Origin: an uncultured Oscillospiraceae bacterium
Lineage (GTDB): Bacteria; Bacillota; Clostridia; Oscillospirales; Acutalibacteraceae
Length of the DNA: 16,145 nucleotides
Direction of reading: 5' to 3'
Assembly (NCBI GenBank): GCA_900544515.1
Contig: UQVI01000020.1
Coordinates: 1 to 16,145 of the forward strand
This document shows, piece by piece, positions 1 through 6,260 of this stretch; the first letter of the stretch is position 1; each line of letters starts with the position of its first letter. The notes under the pieces were generated by a model that did not search any database, was not told the DNA's origin, and saw only the letters and a list, made by a program, of their open reading frames with translations. Both the position numbers and the translations under genes were made by a program.

Positions 1-909
1 CCGTACACCTATTCACTTTATATGTTAAAGCCTACCACAAAAAACAATGGTGAAAAAACCTTTGCAATGTACATTGCATCTGCCGACACGTGGAAAACAC
101 CTTTTGAAAAGGCTATAAACTGTGAACTGACTCAGCTAAAAAGCTGCAGCAAATTCCTTCAGTTTGCAATGAATGATAAAAGCGAAACAATTAAATACAA
201 TGAGAAAACAGGTATCACATCCAACAAATACGTAGGATATGCTTCGGCTCTTTTTGACACTAACAAAAAATACTACACGCTCAGCCGATGGAACAGAGGT
301 GTGGGTATTTATGATATCGACAAGAATGGCGATATTTATCTGGATATTCAGATTCTTGCAAATTATGAGGAAACTACAGATACCCAGTATATCGGTGACA
401 TTCACTGTGAAATGGATGTGGAAAACGGTAAATTTGATATCAAACCGAACAGTATTGTGTTTAAAGCATATGAAAATTATAAGGTTACCGATCCAAGAGA
501 TTCGGCAAAATCCAAATGGAATTGTGTAATTGATAACGAAAGTACCAATACTAATTTTAAGAGCTCTGATATTGACTGGATTGACGCAGAGTTTTCACTG
601 AAAAACACGGCTGATAAAAACTCAATGTATTTTGAGACAATGGCAAGTAAAATTAAATGCATTGACAACATTCAATTTACACAGGGCTCTGTAGTTCTTA
701 CTGCAAAAAAAGGATATACCTTTTCAAAGCATGTTGCTGACAGCGGTAAATTTGCCGTTATAATCAACAGCGGTGATAAAAACGAATATGATATTTCATA
801 TACCTGCAGTGTGAAAACAGATAATGAGACAAGCACCCTTACAATAAAGTTCGATAAAACCTATGATAAAGAGGACTTTGACAAGGTATCCATTCAATTT
901 GGTATGTAA
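1..909 (+). CDS. hypothetical protein, 5' end outside the window
   Basis: The frame is open from the first base of the window to the TAA at 907-909, so the gene very probably starts upstream. The ATG at 22 has no ribosome binding site before it and is likely internal. The visible part (about 302 residues) is rich in Lys, Asp, Asn, Thr and aromatic residues and looks mainly beta-stranded, with short alternating hydrophobic segments. I see no transmembrane segment, no catalytic motif and no cell-wall anchor at the C-terminus, which ends in an FDKVSIQFGM-type strand. Composition suggests an extracytoplasmic or surface beta-sandwich module, but this is inference and I do not recognise the family. 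No strong terminator follows; the spacer to the next gene carries that gene's own promoter. Confidence 0.6.
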   Translation, partial: PYTYSLYMLKPTTKNNGEKTFAMYIASADTWKTPFEKAINCELTQLKSCSKFLQFAMNDKSETIKYNEKTGITSNKYVGYASALFDTNKKYYTLSRWNRGVGIYDIDKNGDIYLDIQILANYEETTDTQYIGDIHCEMDVENGKFDIKPNSIVFKAYENYKVTDPRDSAKSKWNCVIDNESTNTNFKSSDIDWIDAEFSLKNTADKNSMYFETMASKIKCIDNIQFTQGSVVLTAKKGYTFSKHVADSGKFAVIINSGDKNEYDISYTCSVKTDNETSTLTIKFDKTYDKEDFDKVSIQFGM

Positions 910-942
910 TTATAAATAAAATCTAAAATAAATCAATAAAAG

Positions 943-971
943 TTGATTATCAGACTCTTGTATGATATGAT
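943..971 (+). promoter_or_regulatory. predicted sigma-A promoter of degV
   Basis: TTGATT (943-948) and TATGAT (966-971) are separated by 17 bp, giving a start near 978 and a leader of about 45 nt. The -35 box is the right arm of a 6-bp inverted repeat (AATCAA 931-936, TTGATT 943-948). That repeat could be a weak operator but has no T-run and is not a terminator. Confidence 0.6.
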
Positions 972-1022
972 TTATACTAATTTAAAATACATTATAAATG
1001 CAAAGGAGGTACAGTTTGAAAT

Positions 1023-1877
1023 ATGAAGGAAGTCTTGATTACAGCGGATTCCACATGCGACTTACCCTCTCATATCATAGAACAGCATGGTATTGAAATA
1101 CTGCCTCTATCTGTACTTTTAGGTGATAAATCCTATTATGACGGTATCAATGTCTTTCCTGAAGATATATACGCTTATGTTGATCAAACAGGTACTCTCC
1201 CTAAAACTGCAGCAGTGACTCCTGCACAGTATTATGAGGTGTTTGAAAAGGCACACGATGACGGCAAGGCAGTTGTTCATATCGGACTTTCATCTGCTAT
1301 CTCTTCAAGCTATCAGAATGCCTGCATTGCTGCCAGCGAGTTTGATGATGTATACTGTATTGATTCAAAAAGTCTTTGTACCGCTATGGGACTTTTGGTT
1401 TTAAAAGCTTGTGATTTCAGAGCAAAGGGATTTGATGCAAAAAAGATTTATAACAGAGTGAACACTCTTGTTCCAAAGGTAAGTACCACATTTGTGCTGG
1501 ATAATCTTGAGTACCTCCACAAGGGAGGCAGATGCTCAGGTGTTGCTAAATTCAGTGCAAATATTCTGGGAATCAAGCCGAGTATCGCAGTTGACCCTGC
1601 CACCGGAAAAATGGATGTTGCAAAAAAATATCGCGGTAAAATGGAGGTTGTCTATAAGCAGTATATCAACGACTGCCTTAAAAACGCGAATAAAATTGAC
1701 ACGTCACGTATTGTGATTGCCAACAGCGGAGGAATCAGTCCGGATATTATCAGCTTTGCTAAAGGTGTGGTTGAGGGTAAGGCAAATTTTGATGAGGTCA
1801 TTCTTGCCGATGCAAAGTGCACGATTTCCTCCCACTGCGGTCCGAAAACACTTGCAATATTTTATATAAGAAAATAA
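1023..1877 (+). CDS. DegV family fatty-acid-binding protein
   Basis: DegV/FakB-family protein of 284 residues, the normal family length. Family members bind a long-chain fatty acid in a tunnel between two domains and, as FakB, present it to the FakA kinase for acyl-phosphate formation and phospholipid synthesis. Visible motifs: ITADSTCDLP near residues 6-15, PKTAAVTPAQY near 60-70, the GLSSAISSSYQNA segment near 88-100 that carries the family's lipid-contacting serines, and the FVLDNLEYLHKGGRC segment in the second domain followed by LGIKPSI. The ATG at 1023 follows AAAGGAGG (1002-1009) with slightly long spacing. The gene has its own promoter upstream and a terminator just after it, so it is probably monocistronic. 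No fakA is in the window, so the partner kinase is unknown. Confidence 0.9.
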   Translation: MKEVLITADSTCDLPSHIIEQHGIEILPLSVLLGDKSYYDGINVFPEDIYAYVDQTGTLPKTAAVTPAQYYEVFEKAHDDGKAVVHIGLSSAISSSYQNACIAASEFDDVYCIDSKSLCTAMGLLVLKACDFRAKGFDAKKIYNRVNTLVPKVSTTFVLDNLEYLHKGGRCSGVAKFSANILGIKPSIAVDPATGKMDVAKKYRGKMEVVYKQYINDCLKNANKIDTSRIVIANSGGISPDIISFAKGVVEGKANFDEVILADAKCTISSHCGPKTLAIFYIRK

Positions 1878-1881
1878 TAAG

Positions 1882-1905
1882 AACACCTTTTAATAAGGTG
1901 TTTTT
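1882..1905 (+). terminator. rho-independent terminator after degV
   Basis: Perfect 8-bp stem AACACCTT (1882-1889) with AAGGTGTT (1895-1902), loop TTAAT, and the T-run continuing to 1905. It begins five bases after the degV stop codon. Confidence 0.85.
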
Positions 1906-1916
1906 AATTTATACCA

Positions 1917-1950
1917 ATTGTAAACTCAGTTAAGGAGAAAGGTAAACAAT
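1917..1950 (+). promoter_or_regulatory. candidate BirA operator overlapping the birA ribosome binding site
   Basis: Two half-sites, ATTGTAAACT (1917-1926) and GGTAAACAAT (1941-1950), are inverted relative to each other with a 14-bp spacer. The reverse complement of the right half is ATTGTTTACC, 7 of 10 identical to the left half. Known BirA operators have the form TTGT(A/T)(A/T)ACC, about 14-16 bases, then its complement, so both sequence and spacing fit. The spacer contains the birA ribosome binding site (AAGGAGAAA 1932-1940) and the right half touches the ATG. Autoregulation by BirA is inference. Confidence 0.55.
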
Positions 1951-2889
1951 ATGCTTAAAAATGATATTTTATACGAGCTGTTAAACAGTAATGATTACAT
2001 CAGCGGTCAGTATCTCGCAGAGAAATTCGGCAAAAGCCGTGCAGCTGTATGGAAAGCGATTAAAGCACTGACTGCCGAAGGCTATGATATTTCCGCCGTT
2101 ACAAATAAGGGCTATCGCCTGACAGAAAATAATGATTTAATTTCCGAGCACAGCATAAAATCATATTTAAAACATAATGTAGATGTAATCTACTATCCGT
2201 CAGTGGACTCAACAAACAATTGCTGCAAAAGACTTCTTGCCGACGGAAGAGAAGGAATTTTCCTTGTAACAGCTGACGAGCAGACAGCCGGCAGGGGCAG
2301 ACAGGGCAAAAGCTTCTATTCGCCGCCGCTTACCGGAATCTATTTCAGTGTTGTTATAAGACCTCACACCTCTCTTCATAATGCTGTGACTGCTACTACG
2401 GCAGCTGCTGTTTCCGTGTGCAGAGCAATTGAAAAAATCACGGATAAAAAGCCGAAAATCAAATGGGTAAATGATGTTTATCTGGACAACAAAAAAATCT
2501 GCGGAATATTAACAGAAGCAATTACCAATTTTGAGGACGGAACGGTTGACAGTGTAATTGTCGGTATAGGAATCAATATTAAAACCACCTGCTTCCCTGA
2601 CGATGTTACTGTTGCAGGAAATCTGAATACCGATATCAGCAGGAGCAGACTCATTGCAGCAGTCACCGACGAGCTGCTGGAAATTGCCGACAGAGGATAT
2701 AAAAGCTTTATTGATTACTACCGCAGCCATTCACTGGTTATCGGTGAAAAAATAAAATTCATACAAAACTCAAAGGTAACGCCTGCACTGGCAGTTGCTA
2801 TTGATGAAACAGGCGGACTTGAGGTTGAACTTGAAAACGGCGAACATACTGTACTTCGCAGCGGAGAAATCAGCATTAGAAAAATTTAA
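1951..2889 (+). CDS. birA: BirA: bifunctional biotin-[acetyl-CoA-carboxylase] ligase and biotin-operon repressor
   Basis: Makes biotinyl-5'-AMP from biotin and ATP and transfers biotin to the acceptor lysine of biotin carboxyl carrier domains; the holo form also represses biotin genes. The protein has 312 residues in the group II layout. An N-terminal winged helix spans about 1-60 (helix-turn-helix near 20-40, wing NKGYRL near 52-57). The catalytic domain has the biotinyl-AMP-binding loop GRGRQG at 114-119 and KWVND at 171-175, followed by the KICGILTE and GIGINI segments. A C-terminal SH3-like domain covers roughly the last 50 residues. The ATG at 1951 follows AAGGAG at 1932-1937. The presence of the DNA-binding domain agrees with the palindrome immediately upstream. 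No biotin synthesis or transport genes lie in the window. No convincing terminator follows the stop codon. Confidence 0.93.
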   Translation: MLKNDILYELLNSNDYISGQYLAEKFGKSRAAVWKAIKALTAEGYDISAVTNKGYRLTENNDLISEHSIKSYLKHNVDVIYYPSVDSTNNCCKRLLADGREGIFLVTADEQTAGRGRQGKSFYSPPLTGIYFSVVIRPHTSLHNAVTATTAAAVSVCRAIEKITDKKPKIKWVNDVYLDNKKICGILTEAITNFEDGTVDSVIVGIGINIKTTCFPDDVTVAGNLNTDISRSRLIAAVTDELLEIADRGYKSFIDYYRSHSLVIGEKIKFIQNSKVTPALAVAIDETGGLEVELENGEHTVLRSGEISIRKI

Positions 2890-2912
2890 TATACTTTTTT
2901 GAAAATTAGGAC

Positions 2913-2941
2913 TTGATTATTTTAAATTCGTCTGCTATAAT
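2913..2941 (+). promoter_or_regulatory. predicted sigma-A promoter of the aldolase gene
   Basis: TTGATT (2913-2918), 17-bp spacer, perfect TATAAT (2936-2941). The expected start is about 2947-2949, which coincides with the first base of the dyad at 2948-2979. Confidence 0.75.
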
Positions 2942-2947
2942 GTACAA

Positions 2948-2979
2948 AACGCTTTAAAGTGATGTGACTTTAAAGCGTT
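2948..2979. repeat. 13-bp perfect inverted repeat at the predicted transcription start
   Basis: AACGCTTTAAAGT (2948-2960) and ACTTTAAAGCGTT (2967-2979) are perfect reverse complements around the 6-base loop GATGTG. Each arm itself contains the palindrome CTTTAAAG. GTAC tetramers flank both sides (2942-2945 and 2983-2986). There is no T-run on the plus strand, so it is not a plus-strand terminator. It could be an operator or a 5' mRNA hairpin in the leader of the aldolase gene. Confidence 0.75.
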
Positions 2980-3011
2980 AAAGTACAAATGATAAAAGCG
3001 AGGTATTTATT

Positions 3012-3989
3012 ATGGCACCGAGAAAAGGTAACCTTATGACCGTACGCACAGACGTAAAGGTTTTGGATGCAACAATCAGAGACGGTGGTCTTTGCAATAA
3101 TTTTGAATTTACAGATGAATTTGTTACAGAGCTTTATAAAACCAATATAAAATCAGGTGTTGACTATATGGAGTTCGGTTACCGTGCTTCAAAAAATCTT
3201 TTCGACCCAAAGGATTTCGGAAAATGGAAATTCTGTGACGAAACTGATATCAGAAGCATTGTTGGTGACAATGTATCAGATATGAAAATTGCAGTAATGG
3301 CGGATGTAGGAAGATGCGATTTTAAAGAAGATTTCATTCCTAAATCAGAATCCGTAATTGATATGGTGCGTGTGGCATGCTACATTCATCAGATTCCGTC
3401 AGCAATTGAAATGATTGAGCATTTTAACAAGCTAGGCTACGAAACCACCTGTAATATTATGGCGATCAGCCAGGCAAACTCAGAGCAGGTGGAAGAGGCT
3501 CTTGAAATGCTTGGACAGAGCAGTGTAGATGTTATTTATCTCGTTGACTCCTATGGCTCCCTTTATCCGGAATCAGCAGGCAAGCTTGCTAAAACCTATC
3601 TTGAAATCGGTGAAAAATACGGCAAGGCAATCGGCTTCCATGCACATAACAATCAGAATCTTGCCTTTGCAAATACCATTGAAACACTTTCATACGGTGT
3701 ATCCTATCTTGACGCAACCGCATCTGGTATGGGCAGAGGTGCAGGCAACTGTGCTATGGAGCTGCTCTTGGGCTTCCTTAAAAATCCGAAATACAACCTT
3801 TACAGCCTGCTCACCTTCCTTGAAAAATATATTATTCCGCTCAAGGAAAGCGGTGTCGTATGGGGATACGATGTACAGTATATGCTCACAGGACAGCTTA
3901 ATCGTCATCCGCGTGAGGCAATGGCATTCACTGCCGACAAAAGACAGGATTACTGTGAATTTTATAAAGGTCTGCTTGACAACGACTAA
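3012..3989 (+). CDS. DRE-TIM metallolyase-type aldolase, 4-hydroxy-2-oxovalerate aldolase-like
   Basis: Member of the HMGL-like DRE-TIM superfamily (325 residues), which makes or cleaves carbon-carbon bonds next to a keto acid with a divalent metal. Visible: LDATIRDGG at 18-26 (Asp19 metal ligand, Arg23-Asp24 catalytic pair) and FHAHNN around 209-214 (His210 and His212 metal ligands, Asn214). ATASGMGRGAGN near 238-249 is the conserved glycine-rich strand. The barrel is complete, but the C-terminal helical domain that binds acylating aldehyde dehydrogenase in DmpG/MhpE is short or absent, and no such dehydrogenase lies nearby. The true substrate is therefore unknown; an oxo-acid aldolase is the safest statement. 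The ATG at 3012 follows GCGAGGT (2999-3004). An in-frame ATG at 3036 is a less favoured alternative. The next operon's promoter overlaps its last codons. Confidence 0.75.
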   Translation: MAPRKGNLMTVRTDVKVLDATIRDGGLCNNFEFTDEFVTELYKTNIKSGVDYMEFGYRASKNLFDPKDFGKWKFCDETDIRSIVGDNVSDMKIAVMADVGRCDFKEDFIPKSESVIDMVRVACYIHQIPSAIEMIEHFNKLGYETTCNIMAISQANSEQVEEALEMLGQSSVDVIYLVDSYGSLYPESAGKLAKTYLEIGEKYGKAIGFHAHNNQNLAFANTIETLSYGVSYLDATASGMGRGAGNCAMELLLGFLKNPKYNLYSLLTFLEKYIIPLKESGVVWGYDVQYMLTGQLNRHPREAMAFTADKRQDYCEFYKGLLDND

Positions 3990-4004
3990 TCAAAGTATTA
4001 TAAT
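3976..4004 (+). promoter_or_regulatory. consensus promoter of the thiamine-precursor operon
   Basis: Perfect TTGACA (3976-3981), 17-bp spacer, perfect TATAAT (3999-4004). The -35 box lies inside the last codons of the aldolase gene (stop 3987-3989). The expected start is near 4011, just before the riboswitch. Such a strong promoter is typical of genes controlled downstream by a riboswitch and terminator. Confidence 0.85.
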
Positions 4005-4016
4005 CAAATCAACTTA

Positions 4017-4096
4017 ATAAGTCAGGGGTGCTGAAATATTTTCGGCTGAGATTATACCCTTTGAACCGTACGTTAGCACGAACGGCAAAGACTATG
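4017..4096 (+). ncRNA. THI-box (TPP)-like riboswitch aptamer with a divergent 3' arm
   Basis: The 5' half matches the TPP aptamer: AGGGGTGCT at 4024-4032, CTGAGA at 4046-4051, ATACCC at 4055-4060, TTTGAACC at 4060-4067. Stems I can pair: P1 AGUC (4020-4023) with GACU (4090-4093); P2 GGG (4026-4028) with CCC (4057-4059); P3 GCUGAAA (4030-4036) with UUUUCGGC (4040-4046, one G-U pair). The 3' half does not show the usual UGAU..CGNAGGGA loop. It forms UUUG (4060-4063) with CAAA (4086-4089), an AA bulge, then CCGU/ACGG, an A-A mismatch, CG/CG and loop UUAGCA. Location before a thiamine-precursor importer supports the assignment to the thiamine family. Whether the ligand is TPP is uncertain. Confidence 0.8.
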
Positions 4097-4112
4097 TAAT
4101 TGGCATAATTGC

Positions 4113-4152
4113 ACCCTATTCTGACATTTTGTTTGAATAGGGTTTTTCTTTT
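4113..4152 (+). terminator. riboswitch expression platform: intrinsic terminator
   Basis: ACCCTATTC (4113-4121) pairs perfectly with GAATAGGGT (4135-4143), followed by a T-rich run to 4152. GCACCC (4111-4116), the 5' side of the stem, can instead pair with GGGTGC (4026-4031) in P2/P3 of the aptamer. Aptamer plus terminator and the antiterminator are therefore mutually exclusive, consistent with ligand-induced termination. Confidence 0.82.
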
Positions 4153-4193
4153 TCTTTTGACTTGTTAGGAATCTGATGAAAGGAGTGCTGTTT

Positions 4194-4493
4194 ATGAAAG
4201 CGAGTGTTGCGATTCAGGTTTTACCTGATGTTCAGAGTGAAGATGAGCTTATCCGCATTGTAGATGAGGTTATTGCCTACATTAAAAGCACAGGTCTTAA
4301 CTGCTATGTAGGTCCGTTTGAAACAACGATCGAAGGCGAAAGCTACGACCAGCTTATGGAAATTGTTGCAAACTGTCAGAAGGTTGCAATAAGTGCAGGC
4401 TGTCCGAGTGTAAGTGCTTATATCAAAGTTGTTTACAACCCTGAAGGCGAGGTTCTCACCATTGACAAAAAAGTTACAAAACATCACCAATAA
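4194..4493 (+). CDS. MTH1187/YkoF-family thiamine-binding protein
   Basis: Small cytosolic protein (99 residues) of the thiamine-binding MTH1187/YkoF superfamily, with a ferredoxin-like fold. Family members bind thiamine or its hydroxymethylpyrimidine part and are encoded with thiamine-precursor transporters. The ASVAIQVLPD strand at the start, the ELIRIVDEVIAYI helix, the GPFETTIEG segment and the final SAYIKVVYN strand fit this family. I chose the ATG at 4194 because AAAGGAG (4179-4185) sits at ideal distance; starting at the in-frame ATG at 4176 would put the ribosome binding site inside the coding sequence. It is the first gene after the riboswitch terminator, and its 3' end overlaps the permease gene. 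It probably buffers or delivers pyrimidine or thiamine, but its exact role is not established. Confidence 0.85.
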   Translation: MKASVAIQVLPDVQSEDELIRIVDEVIAYIKSTGLNCYVGPFETTIEGESYDQLMEIVANCQKVAISAGCPSVSAYIKVVYNPEGEVLTIDKKVTKHHQ

Positions 4494-5235
4494 AATTGCA
4501 CCGGCAATTGCAATTATAGCGGTACTGCTCATATGGTATTTCTGCTGTGAGGGTGAGTTGATTCCGGCATATATGCTGCCGTCGCCTGCTGATGTATTCA
4601 ATGCCTTTGTCAATAATTTTTCCATTATGACAGAGCAGGCACAGGTTACACTTCAGGAGGCTGTTTACGGACTCGGGATAGGAATTCTTCTTGCATTTCT
4701 TGTTGCAACGCTTATGGACAGATTTTCTTTTTTATATAAAGCAATTTATCCGATACTCATAATCACACAGACCATACCGACTATTGCTATTGCACCGCTG
4801 CTTGTTTTGTGGATGGGCTTTGGTATGGCACCGAAAATCACCTTGATTACATTAACCACCTTTTTTCCGATTTCCGTCGGACTGCTGGAGGGATATCAGT
4901 CCGTTGACAGTGATGAAATCAATATGATGCGTTCAATGGGCGCAAACCGATTTCAGATATTCAGACATATCAAGCTGCCTACTGCTGCTCCTGCATTCTT
5001 TTCAGGACTGCGAATCTCAGCAGCATATGCTGTTGTGGGTGCAGTAATATCGGAATGGTTGGGTGGTTTTAAGGGACTCGGTGTATATATGACAAGGGTT
5101 CAGAAGGCATATGCCTTTGACAAGATGTTTGCTGTAATCGTATTTGTTTCAGCAATCAGCCTGCTGCTTATGGCACTTGTCAGCCTGCTGCAAAAAATTG
5201 CAATGCCCTGGCAGAGAAAGAAAAAGGAAATTTAA
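4462..5235 (+). CDS. thiX: ThiX: ABC permease for thiamine pyrimidine precursor (HMP)
   Basis: Inner-membrane permease of the BPD_transp_1/SsuC type. The first membrane segment is APAIAIIAVLLIWYFCC and about five more follow. The cytoplasmic EAA loop, which docks the ATPase, is visible as DEINMMRSMGANRFQIFRHIKLPTAAP. Together with ThiY and ThiZ it should import hydroxymethylpyrimidine or its formyl-amino precursor. The start is a judgement. The TTG at 4462 has GGCGAGG (4446-4452) at good spacing and gives a 257-residue protein. The in-frame GTG at 4414 (273 residues) lacks a ribosome binding site and would add an unusual basic extension. Either way the gene overlaps the end of the preceding one, by 32 or 80 bases, which suggests translational coupling. 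The stop is two bases before thiY. Confidence 0.85.
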   Translation: MTKKLQNITNKIAPAIAIIAVLLIWYFCCEGELIPAYMLPSPADVFNAFVNNFSIMTEQAQVTLQEAVYGLGIGILLAFLVATLMDRFSFLYKAIYPILIITQTIPTIAIAPLLVLWMGFGMAPKITLITLTTFFPISVGLLEGYQSVDSDEINMMRSMGANRFQIFRHIKLPTAAPAFFSGLRISAAYAVVGAVISEWLGGFKGLGVYMTRVQKAYAFDKMFAVIVFVSAISLLLMALVSLLQKIAMPWQRKKKEI

Positions 5236-5237
5236 TT

Positions 5238-6257
5238 ATGAAATTCAAAAAATTAACAGCCCTGATTATGGCTGTTGTATTAATTATCAGCCTTGCTGCC
5301 TGCAGTAAAGCCAATGACAGGAAGAAAGATACTGATGAAAAAACAAAATTAACTGTATGCCTTGACTGGACACCGAACACAAACCACACCGGTATGTTCG
5401 TTGCTCTTGATAAGGGATATTATGATGAGGCAGGTCTGGATGTGGAAATCGTTCAACCGCCTGAAAACACAGGTGCTGTTCAGGTTTGTGCATCAGGTCA
5501 GGCTCAGTTTGCTGTTGAATTTCAGGACACTCTTGCTCCTGTATTCACATCAGATACACCTCTCGGTGTCACCTCCGTCGCTGCGCTTCTTCAGCACAAT
5601 ACATCAGGTATTATGTCAAAAGCCGGTGAAGGTATGGACAGACCTAAAGGTCTTGAGGGAAAAACATTTTTAACATGGAATTCGCCAACAGAACTGGCTA
5701 TTATGAAAAATGTTGTAAATAATGACGGCGGTAACTGGGATAATGTTAAGCTTATTCCGAATACAGTTACCGACGAGGCACAGGACATTAATAACAATCC
5801 TGACCACGCAATATGGGTGTTCTATGCATGGTCAGGTATCAATGCTAAGGTGAATAATGTTGATGTTGATTATTTCTATTTCAAGGACATCAACGAGACC
5901 TTTGATTACTACACACCTGTTCTTATCGGAAACAACGATTTTCTTGCTGACAATCCGGATGCTGCAAAGGCTTTCCTTTCTGCAACAAAAAAAGGATATG
6001 AATACGCCATTGAGAATCCGGAAGAGGCTGCTGATATTCTTATAAAATCCGATGAAACAGGTTCACTCATCGGCAGTGAAAAACTTGTTTATGAAAGTCA
6101 GAAATGGATTGCCGAGCAGTATATTGCCGATGCTGAAAAATGGGGCTACATTGACCCTCAGCGCTGGGACAGATTTTATGCTTGGCTCTGGAACAATAAG
6201 CTTGTTGAAAAAGAACTGCCTGCAGGAACAGGCTTTACAAACGATTATCTGGAATAA
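5238..6257 (+). CDS. thiY: ThiY: HMP-precursor-binding lipoprotein (NMT1/THI5-like)
   Basis: Extracellular substrate-binding lipoprotein of the NMT1/THI5-like family (339 residues). The signal peptide ends in the lipobox LAAC with Cys22 as the predicted lipidation site, followed by a charged linker. The mature part opens with LTVCLDWTPNTNHTGMFVA, the hallmark of pyrimidine-precursor-binding proteins. WNSPTELAIM and the C-terminal WGYIDPQRWDRFYAWLW segment also fit. Bacterial ThiY binds formylaminopyrimidine, and relatives bind HMP; the exact ligand cannot be told from sequence by eye. A purine-rich ribosome binding site (AAAAAGGAAA) lies inside the end of thiX and the gap is two bases, so the genes are co-translated. 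It is the specificity component of the ThiXYZ importer under riboswitch control. Confidence 0.9.
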   Translation: MKFKKLTALIMAVVLIISLAACSKANDRKKDTDEKTKLTVCLDWTPNTNHTGMFVALDKGYYDEAGLDVEIVQPPENTGAVQVCASGQAQFAVEFQDTLAPVFTSDTPLGVTSVAALLQHNTSGIMSKAGEGMDRPKGLEGKTFLTWNSPTELAIMKNVVNNDGGNWDNVKLIPNTVTDEAQDINNNPDHAIWVFYAWSGINAKVNNVDVDYFYFKDINETFDYYTPVLIGNNDFLADNPDAAKAFLSATKKGYEYAIENPEEAADILIKSDETGSLIGSEKLVYESQKWIAEQYIADAEKWGYIDPQRWDRFYAWLWNNKLVEKELPAGTGFTNDYLE

Positions 6258-6260
6258 ATT

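Noticed and set aside
931..948. AATCAA/TTGATT inverted repeat after the first gene as a terminator
   Set aside because: The stem is only 6 A/T-rich base pairs with no following T-run; the right arm serves better as the degV -35 box.
3529..4017. Open frame of 162 codons on the plus strand inside and beyond the aldolase gene
   Set aside because: It overlaps a clearly conserved enzyme in another frame, has no ribosome binding site, and its product is low in recognisable motifs.
4221..4625. Minus-strand open frame of 134 codons opposite the thiamine-binding protein and thiX
   Set aside because: It lies opposite two recognisable genes and has no homology-like features; it is an antisense shadow.
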